Of a stretch of DNA of 64,000 nucleotides, positions 33,800-44,668 are shown piece after piece; position 1 is the stretch's first letter; each line of letters opens with the position of its first letter. This stretch comes from Agarophyton chilense (taxonomy: Eukaryota > Rhodophyta > Florideophyceae > Gracilariales > Gracilariaceae). The notes under the pieces are model-generated. The model saw only the letters and a list, made by a program, of their open reading frames with translations, did no database searches and was not told the DNA's origin. The translations under genes were made by a program, and so were the position numbers. Location of the stretch: NCBI GenBank assembly GCA_030374765.1, contig JARGXX010000079.1, positions 806,001 through 870,000 on the forward strand, read 5' to 3'.

Positions 33800-36200
33800 T
33801 TGGTTTAATTCCCCAACGGACCAGAAGTACAGAAGAAACGCCCATTATAAATGCAGGAAACACACCCAACCGACCCGACCATAGAACTCTCACGGCAGGA
33901 ACAGCTGCCAGTGCAACGCCGAAGATGTCGCCTGAACCTCAGGGCCATATTGTTAGCGACCGCCGTAGCACGAGAAGCTAGCCGCAAGAAGTACTGACCC
34001 CATTCGATAACCCTAAAAGGATTCGCCAAGAACCCACGGTAGCGGCTCGTTTTCGAGAAAGCCTCACCAGGGCCACCCCTAGGCCAGGAACACCACAAGG
34101 CGAACCCCGTATGACCGAAGGAATTAGAGAGAATACGCCCGTCGGACTTGCCGACGTTCTCTGGCCCCGTCTCCATGAGCTCTGCCCAGTCCATGTGGAT
34201 TCGATTATGAACGTGCGACTCGCTACGGCGATTGCTGACCATAAAGATTACCTCATCACTCAAATCGTCCCTAAGATCATGGTCTGAGCTATTCTTAGAC
34301 TCCCTCATTCAGGCCGTTCAAGGAGCAGTCACCAGCTAGTCATGCAACACGGTTGCTAGGACCACTCCACAAGTCAACCATCCGGCTTTCATATGGAAAA
34401 CCCCTACTGAACCCCCAGGAGTGGCGGCGTTATCCACCCCTCGCCGGTAATTCCATCAGAAAAACCCCATGGTGGGACAATCTAGGGGAAGAAGAGAAGC
34501 TCCGCGTCTAGATGAGAGACAGGTTGCCCATTAGGAGAATCCAAGGGAGAGACAAGCGGGGGCAAAAAGAAACGCTCCGCGTCTAGAAGAGAGACTGCTT
34601 GCCCCACACGACGGATTATATGAGGTACAGCAACCTCAGGGCTCCATCGGATCTGATAGAGAGATCGACCTTTTAGGTTCCTATTCCACTGGAAAGAAAA
34701 GAAGTAACCGCAGAAGAAAGAAGAAAAGAAGTAGCAAAAGAAGAGACGATTCCGACACGAGTGATTCCAAATCGGCCTCGACCGAAACGACCGACTCGGA
34801 AGTAAACGAAGCTGTCGTTCGAGGCCTTAGACCATTAACAACCGCAGAAGAACTTTTCGTCAAGGTTTTAGACTACCGAAAGTACCGGCTGGCTGACAGG
34901 TCCGCCTAATATTCTGGTTCGGTGGCTCGCAGAATCGCCAAATGGGCCAAACGGATGCAACTAACCATTACGGACAAGTTCTCGGTTTCCGATCCCATTG
35001 CTGTCCTTAGGTTTCTCAGTTTGTTCGGTGCGGCCTGCGATCAGAACGGTGTCTACGAGGGGGCCGCTCTGTACCTTTTTTAAGTCTTCCTTACAGGACA
35101 GGTGCGTGACCGAGTGGTTTCGAAGATATCTGGCACAAATGACCTCGTGGATGCTCAAGAACCTGAGCTCCTCAGGTCATACCCTCTGGTTGTTCATTAC
35201 CTCTTGGAAACTTACGCCACGGATGAAGTTATAATGGATGCCCACCAGGAACTAATATCCTTTACACAGAGCTCCAACATGACCTAATCGGCTTTAGCAG
35301 ATGATCTATGGAAGAAGGCTTACCGATGTGGAAACTTGTTCTCTGAGTGACGGCTTAAACGTCACTTCATCACGGGATTTCTACTTGCCATTCGGACACA
35401 TGTGCGCAATTACCACACGGAAAACTCGCAATACTCCTTGCGAAGGCTCGTTACCTACGCCGAGGGTTATGGAAAAACCTACAGGACCTCCATGCGCATC
35501 GCTGATATAGCCAGAGGACACGCAACTCCATTGCGCAAACCCAACCAAGCCCATTTGGTTAGCTCCACAGAGTCGGACATGGATACATCAATTCATTACG
35601 CCGATTCGGGAGATATTTTCGCGGTAGATTTCAGTGCCCCTCCGTCCGGGTCCGCATCATATACCTATCAGGGAACTACAGCGACCACTGAACAACTCAC
35701 ACCCAAGTATTCTCCCTTTCCGCCCCGTAAGGACGTTTTTGTTCGATCACCAAGGGCTTGCTCCCTCTCCCTTTCAGTGACCCAACCTTGTGACTGTACG
35801 AGGTATCTTCCTGAGAACGCACGTGAAAATTTCCTATCTTTAAGGGAAGAGAATTACCGGGTGCGGAGATCCGAAGGAATGTATAACAGGGCACAGCAAA
35901 GAACCACAAGGACCCCTGGAAGCTCACGCCATGCCACGCCTCCGGATACTCCAATCATAGCCCCCCAGGTCCCTGACATTGTAAATTCTATGGACGATCC
36001 CGTAGAAGAACCCTATCCTCAGGGAGAACCGGAACCCCCATCGGAAAACTCCAGGAGGGACGACTCGAGGCAAATCCTGCCTCATTAAGCCCCTGCCTCA
36101 ACCAATTGGACGGTCATGAGCCAAACAGCGCCTCACCTCCCAATACGAACCACCCACAATGGACCACTTAGGATGAATCACTGTTGGAACACAGTAGCGA
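33800..36200 (+). pseudogene. Gag of element A, decayed
   Basis: Fragments parallel the Gag of element B: LTRATPRPGTPQGEPR, DVLWPRLHELCPVHVDSIMN, a Lys/Arg/Ser block near 34690-34800, WAKRMQLTITDKF, and QYSLRRLVTYAEGYGKTYR. At 35752 the zinc-knuckle-like CSLSLSVTQPCDC has lost one Cys that B keeps. Numerous stops. Confidence 0.75.
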
Positions 36201-36272
36201 CCCCGTCTATGTCCTCAGGAAAGAGAACTTTAAAGTTCGAGTAACCATACGGCTTCGTCCAACAACTATCGA

Positions 36273-37049
36273 GTGACCACAGCTGTATTGGACACAGGCG
36301 CTGGTCCCAACTTGGTCCATCCTAAGCTGCTCCCACTGGGTGGGCAAGATTTCGTTCAGGGAAGGAAGACCCCAAGGATTACCGATGCGTCTCGTAGAAC
36401 AATGTACATTAAAGAGATAGTACCACTTTACCTCCAGGCAGGACAATTCAAAGTCGGCACTTGGTTTCTTGTATGTTGTAACTTGGTCGCCGAGGCAATC
36501 CAAGGGACCTCCTTTACCGACCGATACATTAAGCCCATTTATCCAGCCCTTAGGAAAGTCGCATTCTACCGCGCACCTTCCATCTCCATAGCTTGTTCAA
36601 TCCCAGGGCCAGAAGTTAACCGCAAACGAGCGGTTGTCTCCAAAAACACGAAGTCCAATAAGGTTCGCCCGTCAAAGGCCATAACGATACCGCCGATGAC
36701 CCAAATCGCTGTATCGGTCCATTCCCAGTCTTCAGGTCTCGTAACGATTCAGAACCACCCGAAAATGGTTCTGAAGCACCTTACCTTGATTGTCAATGGA
36801 GTAATAGACATCCACTCCAGCAGGTCTATCTTGGTCACTATCAGCAACTTCCGAGATAAACCCGTGAGGTTACCTGAAAGTACAGTGATTGGTATGACTC
36901 TACCCGCGCCCGTGGCCATTATGGAGGCCGAAATGGATAACCTTGCGGTACCAACTCCCGACGAGGACGTCGACTCCGGGGAGGGGACGGTCGCCATCGG
37001 CGAAGAATTCAAATCCTATACGCCTCAGATACTTGATCTCCTCAGGTGA
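36273..37049 (+). pseudogene. Aspartic protease region of element A
   Basis: AVLDTGAGPNLVH is a standard retropepsin active site (DTGA). ILVTISNFRDKPVRLPE and the acidic linker DEDVDSGEGTVAIGEE lead into RT. A TGA at 37047-37049 separates it from RT in the same frame. Confidence 0.85.
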
Positions 37050-37058
37050 TACCAGGCC

Positions 37059-38540
37059 ATGTGGTCAGGTAGATTTGGCACAATCAGAGCCACTGTAACC
37101 TGCATTGACCTTCAGGATATTGCTAGACCACAGTTCCAGCACCCATACCGTACCGGCCTCAAAGGTAGGGAAATCGTCGCCGACCAGATGGACAAGATGC
37201 GCAAAGCTCAATTCATAGAGCCCGCACTTCCAAACCAATCTGAATGGGCAAGTCCCCTTGTCCTTGTGGCGAAGAAAGATGGATCCGTCAGGTTCTGTGT
37301 CGACCACATGAATCTGAATGCAGTAACCAAGAGGGACTCATACCCGATACCCCACTTGGACGACTGTCTGGATTCTTTAGGCGAATCTGTCGTATTTACC
37401 ACACTGGACGCTAATTCGGGATATTGGAAGATTCCTTTGGCCGAAGACGCGAGAGCGCTGACAACCTTTACCATCCATGAAGGTCAGTTCAGATTTACTC
37501 GAATGCCCTTTGGTTTGAAGAATGCACCAGCCTCTTTCCAACAGGTAATGGACATTATACTGTCCAGATTCAAATGTAACATCGCCCTTGTCTATGTGGA
37601 TGACGTTATAATCTTCTCACGGACCGTAAAGGAGCACTTTCGCCACGATAAGAAGGTGCTAACAATCCTACAGAACGCTGGAGTAACACTGAAACTTTGC
37701 AAATGCGCTTTCTTCCAGGCCTCAGTGGACTATCTCGGTCACGTCGACCTCCCAGGAAAGCTAGAGGTAGCTACACGGACAACGAATGCGATTTGCCAGG
37801 CTAAGACTCCTAGGACCCAAACGGAACTACGATCCTTCGTCGGATTGTGCAACGTTTACTGAGGGTTTGTCCAAGGGTTTGCCAAGATCTCGGCTTTTCT
37901 CAACGCGATGCTGAAGAAGGGAACACCTTCGGAGTTTGAAGCCCTTAAAGACGACCAGTACGAAGCATTTCAGACCCTAAAGGACAAATTGCTGAAACCA
38001 CCCATTCTGGCCCTACCAAAGCCCTATAGGCCTTTCGCCCTTGACACAGATGCCTCTGATGTCCAAGGAGGTTGTGCACTGCTACAGGAACAGGAGTCAC
38101 CGAAGGACTATCCACCCATTGGCTACAGGAGGAGAACGCTCACCAGCGCGGAGCGTAACTATGGTACTACCGAAAATGAATGTCTATCAATCGTATGGTC
38201 CGTATTGACACTACGTCCGTACCTCGACGGAACCAGGTTTACCATTAGGACAGACCATCATTCACTCTGCTGGTTACTCAATATGACCGATGCATCGAGT
38301 CACCTCGCTAGGTGGCGCCTCAGGCTGTCAGAATATGACTACGAGATAACTTACAGGCCAGGCATCAAGCACCAGGCAGCAGATGCCCTGTCGCGAATCA
38401 TCACCGACGGAACTGATGATACCCCATTGGACGAGCTAGTTCACACCAGATTTACAGATGATGGACCTCAAGACTACACGGAAACATATGACTTTATGAG
38501 TATTATGCAATCGGAGGATTCTGAGGTAAAGAGGAACTAA
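37059..38540 (+). pseudogene. Reverse transcriptase and RNase H of element A
   Basis: RT blocks in order: WASPLVLVAKKDGSVRFCVD, FTTLDANSGYWKIPLAED, RFTRMPFGLKNAPASFQQVM, the intact active site LVYVDDVIIFS (near 37590), and YLGHVDLPGKLEV. A TGA at 37860-37862 (Tyr-stop-Gly) breaks the connection. RNase H follows: PFALDTDASDVQGGCALLQE, TTENECLSIVWSVLTLRPYL and RTDHHSLCWLLN, with the usual D-E-D residues. Both domains would be active apart from stops. Confidence 0.9.
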
Positions 38541-38599
38541 GTATACCTATTGGACTGGGAGACAGTACCGCCCAATTCGTCACCACCTCAGGTTAATGC

Positions 38600-39917
38600 G
38601 ATAGCCCCGGAGGAAAAAGAACTCCTCCCTATAACTATTGAGTAACTCCTACAGGCGCAGGTCAAAGACGAGTACTGCAAAGAAACAGGCCAATTGGTTG
38701 GAACCCCAGGATGCATGTTCGACTATGACCGATTTGGAGTACTATGTCGCCGCTCAACGCTGGATGGCGCACTCCAACGGGTAATACCAACTTCGCTAAG
38801 GGCATGATTCCTATACCTCGCCCATTTTCCCCGCTTGGCTGGACATCCTGGAGGCTGACGAATGTATTAGACCCTAAAATAGTTCTTCTACTGGCCACTA
38901 ATGGTGCAAGACTTGTGGCAAACCGCACGGAACTGTGCATCGTGCGCACTGATCCGAGGGTCTCGTGCCAAGCATCAAACCAAACTGAAGCTCTTACACG
39001 CCGCAGGTCCAATAGAATTTGTCGCAATGGATATACGTGGGCCTTTGCCGAAGTCGTCCCATGGGAAACGGTTTGTTTTGGTTACAACCGATAGGTTTAC
39101 CAAACTTCCCCGAGCTTTACCCCTAGGAAAGACAACGGCCACGGATGTCGTCACGGCCTTCTTGTCCCACTAGGTATATCCCTATGGCATGCCACTCTAT
39201 CTCCTTACGGATAACCGCAGCCAGGTTGTATCCGAATTCTTCTTGCATTTCTGTGCTACCTTAGGTGTCAAACATGTGACCAACACGGCGTACCACCTGC
39301 AAAACAATGTCCAAGCCGAACGCTTCAACCGCACCCTTCTGGACCGATTGGCTAACTACGTTTCGGGGCACCAATTGGACTGGGACGAATAAGATGAGCC
39401 ACTGATTTATGAATACAACACGCAGGTCCACGCTTTCACGGGGAACACACCTTTTGACTTAACTCTAATGAGAGCGCCACCGCCGATAGCTGTTGATCTT
39501 TTAGAGTCTATCATACTCCAGGACATAGCCGAAGAAATGACTCCTACCCAGGCGAATTGCTACCCGTGCCGACGCATCGACCGCATTATCCAATCCGCCA
39601 GAAATGTACTAACCAAAGCCCAACAGCGCTACAAGTTCAATTTCGACAAGGCCGTTTGGAACACAACGACCTTTGGAAAAGGAGACCTGGTTTACTTGGA
39701 CCGGCCACCGAAGGACAGTGAAGAACTTGAGTACACTACGCGAAAGCTCTTACCCCTCTCTACGAGACCATACAAAGTGCTTAAGTCCAATGAACACACC
39801 ATCACGTTACTCATTGACGGCCTACAAAACACCGTGTCTATTGACGGCGTGACACGAGCTCCCCGTTTCTGCGGACCACGAACGTCCAAGACCCCTGGCC
39901 CAACGAAAGCAGCCTGA
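38600..39917 (+). pseudogene. Integrase of element A
   Basis: The zinc-binding module ends ARNCASCALIRGS. Core residues are IEFVAMDIRGPLP (Asp), YLLTDNRSQVVSEFF (Asp) and NVQAERFNRTLLD (Glu). The C-terminal part has DLVYLDRPPKDSEELEY and RPYKVLKSNEHTITLLIDG. Stops at about 38644, 38805, 38859, 38874, 39173 and 39392 in an otherwise continuous frame. Confidence 0.87.
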
Positions 39918-39989
39918 CCTCACGTAGACACTCAAGTCCCCACACCCCCTAAGGCCGTTCCCGAGGACTCGATTAGCTCCACGGACACG

Positions 39990-40604
39990 ATGGTCAAGGC
40001 CAACGACTCTGACCCATCGCTCCCAACCGACTCCGATGGATTTGCCTCTCTGGACAACACTCTCCTTCCAAAGGGTGAATATCAACCGAAATATGTGATC
40101 GAGCGCATCATCTCTGCCGGTCCGGGAGAAGATGGAGCTATGCGCTATCGCGGCCAGTGGTTCATATACACACGTGAGAAAGATACTTGGCAAGAGCCTC
40201 AAACCATTCCGGCTACTTTTGTCGCCCGTTATTGGCACAGACTCGGCCGCACGGATCGCATTCTTCAGGAGAGGGCAACCATTGGCCCGCATAATATCAA
40301 GAAGCCTCTCAAAAAGCCTCCCGATACGACGATTCGCCGGAGAACGACGGTTAGTCGTAGCTCCCTCATCACGGGACAAGGTCATTCCCTCGGGGACACC
40401 TGTGGAAGTACCGAGACTCTCTCAAGATTGGACGCCGTCCCGGAGCACGCACATTTGAGATACAACAAACACCTTGAGAATGCACAAGCACTACTTTACT
40501 TAACTTATTCGAGTAACTTTCAGAAGCCCAGCAGCCCTTGGTATGACCTAAAGGTTCGCGGAAGCGCTCCGAACACCAACAAGACTCACTGGGGCGGCGC
40601 ATGA
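39990..40604 (+). CDS. Chromodomain protein/segment of element A
   Basis: 204 open codons. EYQPKYVIERIISAGPGE, MRYRGQWFIYTREKDTWQEP and TFVARYWHRLGRTD are a chromodomain with one aromatic (Trp/Tyr) core. It is separated from integrase by a stop at 39917 in the same frame. In chromoviruses this tail targets integration to heterochromatin. The coding end overlaps the end of the antisense ORF by 19 bp. Confidence 0.8.
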   Translation: MVKANDSDPSLPTDSDGFASLDNTLLPKGEYQPKYVIERIISAGPGEDGAMRYRGQWFIYTREKDTWQEPQTIPATFVARYWHRLGRTDRILQERATIGPHNIKKPLKKPPDTTIRRRTTVSRSSLITGQGHSLGDTCGSTETLSRLDAVPEHAHLRYNKHLENAQALLYLTYSSNFQKPSSPWYDLKVRGSAPNTNKTHWGGA

Positions 40605-42742
40605 GTAACTCCGTCGTCTTCATTGAAACCTGCGGGAGCGAAACAGGGACTAGGGTCACCCGAGGAGCCAAGTGGAACACCTGAACTGGCTCCAGCGAGC
40701 CGAGCACGCTTCATCGGCTGAGCTTCTCCCGAGGAACTATTGTCAGCATCTGAAGCCTCCAGGTCACTTAAATTTAGGCCATACCTAACATCCAGGTCGG
40801 CAGTAACCCTCTGGGACACCGCCTGCGCATTCTGCTGCAGAAGATTGACAATGGCAGTCTTCAGTTCCTGACCCTTTTTGACAACCGCGGCGTAGCGAGT
40901 AGAGCGACGCGCTTAGGATCAGGCTTCCCTCAGGATTGTCGCAATGTCCATCGTGGCCGTATTACCAACGGTACGGCAGACATGATGGAGATCTACGGCT
41001 GCAGGCGTGACCGAAGCAGAAAAGTGAACCAACGGAGAAGACGAAGCGATGTCGACGCCCTCGGTGGACGTCTGAGCAAGTGCCTCGCCTACAAGACTTT
41101 CGATTTCGACGGTAGCCTCGCCAGGAGAAAAATTCACTTGGGCGACGGGCGGCTCATACGAGAGCTCTTCCTGAGGTACAGCGCCCGAAGGAGCTTGAGG
41201 AGAGCAAGTGGTCTGCAACACCACAGCGGACTCGTCCGGAGGATGAACGACGTCCACGGGTGGGACGAAGGGATCTTCACCGAAGGATTCTCCGTCGGAC
41301 ATACCATCAGTAACTGACGGCGCGGCTTCCACATTAGGCTCGAAGCACAGAGGATCGAAATCGATGGCCTTTGGATAATATTCAGGTAGATGGCGCCTCG
41401 CAATGTCCGATGGTTGATTCCTCAAAGGCTTGGTGGGATAGGTACAGGCGTTGTCCCAACCCTGCAGATGCAGCGGAATCGGCCTGAATGAATCGGTATC
41501 CCAGTCATACCATAAGAACCCGAGAGTATAGCTCCACTTCATCTGCATGACATGATCCAAAAGGATCTCGGTCTTTTCGAAGTCCAAGTCGGTTTCACGG
41601 ACGATATTCTGGATGCCCAGGTTCCTTAAGAAACGGATCATGATTTCCGGGAGTGGGATTAGGCGACCTCGAGGACCGGGTATGTTTTCATCGTACCAAA
41701 CCCTTCCATCCTCCTAACGGACATTACCACGGATTCCGTACTTTGCGGTATCCAGAAAGGCCATACGGGACACCAAGCCGAACTCAACGAAGAGTATTAG
41801 CCAGGACAGCCACGACCTCAGGTCATTCTCAGCTCCCATGAGTTGGGACGAGTGGTATGTCATCACGGACGGCGTGGGAGCCAGAAGAAGCTGCGAGGCA
41901 CTCCAATACATGGCTAATTGGTTCTCATCCTCATGTAGAATCAAAAGATAAAGCCGAAGACTTTTGCCTACGCTCATTTCTTGGAACTCCACCTGGTGCC
42001 AACAAAAGAAGAACCCCAGGGATTGTTGTAAATGACCATTGGGCTCATGCATCTCGTTCCAATAGACCCTATTGAACATCCATAACAGACAGTCATACGG
42101 CGGCCAAAAGCACATAAGCACCAAGAGCTTGTGACCAGCTAGAGGGAATCGCATATGAGGCAAGATGAAGTCCGTATATAGGTCCGAAAGGAGTTTGATC
42201 ACCCTGAACTGGTAGTCGGCTTCTTCCCCGCAGCGGACGTAGGGCATGTCCGCTTGGACGAGGGTGCGACATCGTGTCGCCGAACGCGCATCCACATGAC
42301 AATGCAAACATCGGTTATACCACGAAACGCTGCGCGCGTTCTTGATGCCCCTCCCGAAATTTGGTATCTTGGCAAACCTACGAGCTTCAAAATACATATG
42401 GCAAAACCTTTGGTATTCTTTCACAGAGGACAGAAGAATGGCATGACGCACTTCCCTCGGGTTCCGTCCGATGGTATGGTCATAACGCTCTCCAGGACGT
42501 TCGTAGGCCACTTTTTATCCCGGGGAGCTTCCTACATAGTTGTTCGAAGCCAGGGTGCCACTGCCCACAGGCTGGTTCACCAGGAAGTGAAAAGGACGAC
42601 CAACGAAAGCGACAAATTCCGGAGGGAGAACGGCGTATCCGACGGGCTTATAAGGCGGTTCCAGCATCGCACGCGACCAATGGAACAGTACCACGATAGT
42701 GAAGAAAAGTGACGGAATCGACCCGGACGGACTGACAAGCAT
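40586..42742 (-). pseudogene. Long antisense ORF of element A
   Basis: One minus-strand frame stays open for about 718 codons apart from stops at 42512, 41714, 40919 and 40913. It has an N-terminal part with LEPPYKPVGYAVLPPEFV and RFCHMYFEARRFAKIPNFG, a central region with HMRFPLAGHKLLVLMCFWPP and WCFNRVYWNEMHEPNGH-like aromatics, then an acidic linker and the end SGEAQPMKRARLAG (possible nuclear localisation signal). No known domain. Keeping frame over 2.1 kb with only base substitutions suggests it was coding. Sense gag-pol ends where it ends, so the two units are tail to tail. Confidence 0.6.
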
Positions 42743-43102
42743 GAACCACGGTAGACGAAGCGCGGAGGGTCGCCAATGGAAGAACCAAGACTAAGGAAGA
42801 AGCCAATGGACGCTCTCGACAACGCGACACGAGGATAACGCCGGAGATGCCCCAATGGCCAGCGCTCACGGCTTGTGAGAGTTGCAGTCCTTAGGGAAAT
42901 TAATCACCCTTCGGCGCCAATGGTCAGCTCACGCTTCTCCGCATCCCCGCAAGTGGTGAAGAAATCATGCACCGTCGCACCCAATGGTACCGGAAGCAAC
43001 GAAGTGCTCGCGTCCCCTGGGTCAATTATGAAACCATCTGGACTTCGCCGTGACGGCCGACTCCTAAGAAGAGAGATATGTCAAGGAACGATGATCACGG
43101 TT

Positions 43103-43125
43103 CGTCTGTGTTCTTGGAATGCTAG
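43103..43125 (+). repeat. Terminal inverted repeat, left end of Y
   Basis: Inverted at 55334-55356; the family motif is shared with X. Confidence 0.8.
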
Positions 43126-43357
43126 ATAAGTGTGCTAGATAGCTAGTTTTGTAAATAAAAAGCCAAAAAATCTAAGATTTTTGCAGATTGCGCTAGTTCG
43201 GCCCCTCAAAAAAAAAAATTTTGGAAATAAGAACTCCATGCATCTTAGTGTTTTGACCACTTAATGCAGTTTAATCTGCATTTGCAGTTTACTGGTCACT
43301 TTTGACCGCTCTAGGTGGAGATCCATACCAAGGCAGTCGTCAGTACCTTCTACCTCC

Positions 43358-43666
43358 TTACTGGCCCTTTGGCTTACTAGGCTCCAGCGTTCCGCCGGGA
43401 GGGTATTTGAGGTTGAAGAAGTCCACCACCGCATTCTCAACCTCGTCCACCTCCCCACTGCTCAAGTTCCTCACACCCGGCTGCCCCACCACACACGCAT
43501 TCCCACCCTTCTTCTCCACATCTTTACCAACCCTCCTCTTCTTCAGCCGACTCTCTCCAACTCCTCCCCTTTTCCATTCTTCTCTCCCCTTCTTCATCCC
43601 AGCCGGCTCCCCGCGTCTCCCTGGCGTCACCGGCGACCCTTTCGCTTTCCCCCTCTCCTCTCTCAC
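43358..43666 (-). pseudogene. Truncated copy of the coiled-coil/basic ORF
   Basis: Residues match the C-terminal 100 of the X ORF (32408-32839) with few changes and end VENAVVDFFNLKYPPGG. The homology stops near 43670, where the sequence changes to unrelated DNA, so the N-terminal helix has been lost in Y. Confidence 0.6.
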
Positions 43667-43780
43667 CTCCTTCAGATACTCTGAAACAACTGTTCAAAGA
43701 GCGGTATCATATCGTTACCTATGTGCAGCGTACAAGGAAGACTAGCAAACAGGAACGCCTTTACTAACATGTTCAGTTAG

Positions 43781-44608
43781 CAAACACTCTTCACATCGAC
43801 CTTAACGTTCACAATCACACTAACTACACTCTTCGGAGTTATAGACCCAGCTCTGCAATATACGCTTCTATTCAGTTTCAACTATCTCCTTCGGTGCATT
43901 CTCATAACGCTATTGAGGTGTCCTATCCAAAGCCTGCTACACATTCTCATAATCGAAGGAGGCGTACAATGTATAAACGCGTTATACGGGTCTCTACAAA
44001 CTACGCTGTTCAATCCAAACCAGCGATATACCTGGAAGAAACGAGCCTTTCTGGAATTCGGGGCTCTACTCCTTACTCTACTCATCCCCCTCAACGCCAT
44101 ACTTTTCCTCGTTCACCGCTTCATTCCAGTCAGCGGTACCCTTTCATCAGACGTGAAGACAAATTGTATCGCCTTCTCCACAGGAGGGGCCGCAGTTGGC
44201 GCTTTGGCATATCTTCTCCAGCTTGTTTCTATATCCTTCTTTCCAGAGTCCTATCTTAACACAAAGTTCACAATGACCCCGGAACCACGGAGAACCTCTT
44301 TTATGAACCTCGTGCTTGGCGCCCTCTCCCACTCTTTTCAACAGGCTTTATTCATATCCAGTCCGGCTGTAACCTTCCGACTACTCGGTATGAGGCTGTC
44401 GGCATGCACTTTCGCTGCACTCTCTTCAACCGCCTTCTCCACCTCTGGCATTGAGGGCCCTGGTGTTTCTATACTGCTTGGTAACACAGTTGATTTCGTA
44501 ATCTTGATATCTTCGATAGTTGTCATTCACTATGAGAAAGTGAAAGCAAGTGCTGCTCTCACGCGTTTCAATCCAGTTGTTCAGGAGTTTCTACTGAAAG
44601 ACGACTGA
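43781..44608 (+). CDS. Multi-pass membrane protein of unknown function
   Basis: Open from 43781 (just after TAG) to 44608. There is no ATG at the beginning; the first part (LFGVIDPALQYTLLFSFNYLL) is already hydrophobic, so an upstream exon may supply the start (TTAGTTAGCA-like acceptor nearby). Five or more hydrophobic segments: IEGGVQCINALYGSLQT region, FGALLLTLLIPLNAILFLV, AAVGALAYLLQLVSISFF, LVLGALSHSFQQALFI and VDFVILISSIVVIHY. Family not recognised. Located between the coiled-coil ORF and the dioxygenase gene, it may be cargo of Y, or a host gene caught inside it. The frame has no internal stop, unlike its neighbours. Confidence 0.5.
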   Translation, partial: QTLFTSTLTFTITLTTLFGVIDPALQYTLLFSFNYLLRCILITLLRCPIQSLLHILIIEGGVQCINALYGSLQTTLFNPNQRYTWKKRAFLEFGALLLTLLIPLNAILFLVHRFIPVSGTLSSDVKTNCIAFSTGGAAVGALAYLLQLVSISFFPESYLNTKFTMTPEPRRTSFMNLVLGALSHSFQQALFISSPAVTFRLLGMRLSACTFAALSSTAFSTSGIEGPGVSILLGNTVDFVILISSIVVIHYEKVKASAALTRFNPVVQEFLLKDD

Positions 44609-44668
44609 TCACTATTACAAGAAAAGGGGACTACTCCACATATTACCTCAAATTGTACTCTTTATTGT

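Larger units (their letters stand above)
33278..43102 (+). mobile_element. Ty3/Gypsy chromovirus-type element A, 3' end missing
   Basis: 5' LTR 33278-33722, primer binding site 33726-33743, then gag, protease, RT, RNase H, integrase, chromodomain and a long antisense ORF. The element is cut at 43102 by transposon Y and no 3' LTR is present. Pol stays in one frame from 36273 to 39917 but holds about ten stop codons. The outer 33095-33277 stretch between X and this LTR has a short open piece (PFPDKVQRRLTTMAQRDPEL) of no known family. Confidence 0.88.

Noticed and set aside
36273..39917. Alternative genetic code or stop-codon read-through as explanation for the many stops
   Set aside because: All three stop codons occur, and host genes (PSMB5, YIPF5-like, rimM) end at ordinary stops and use none internally; decay explains it better.
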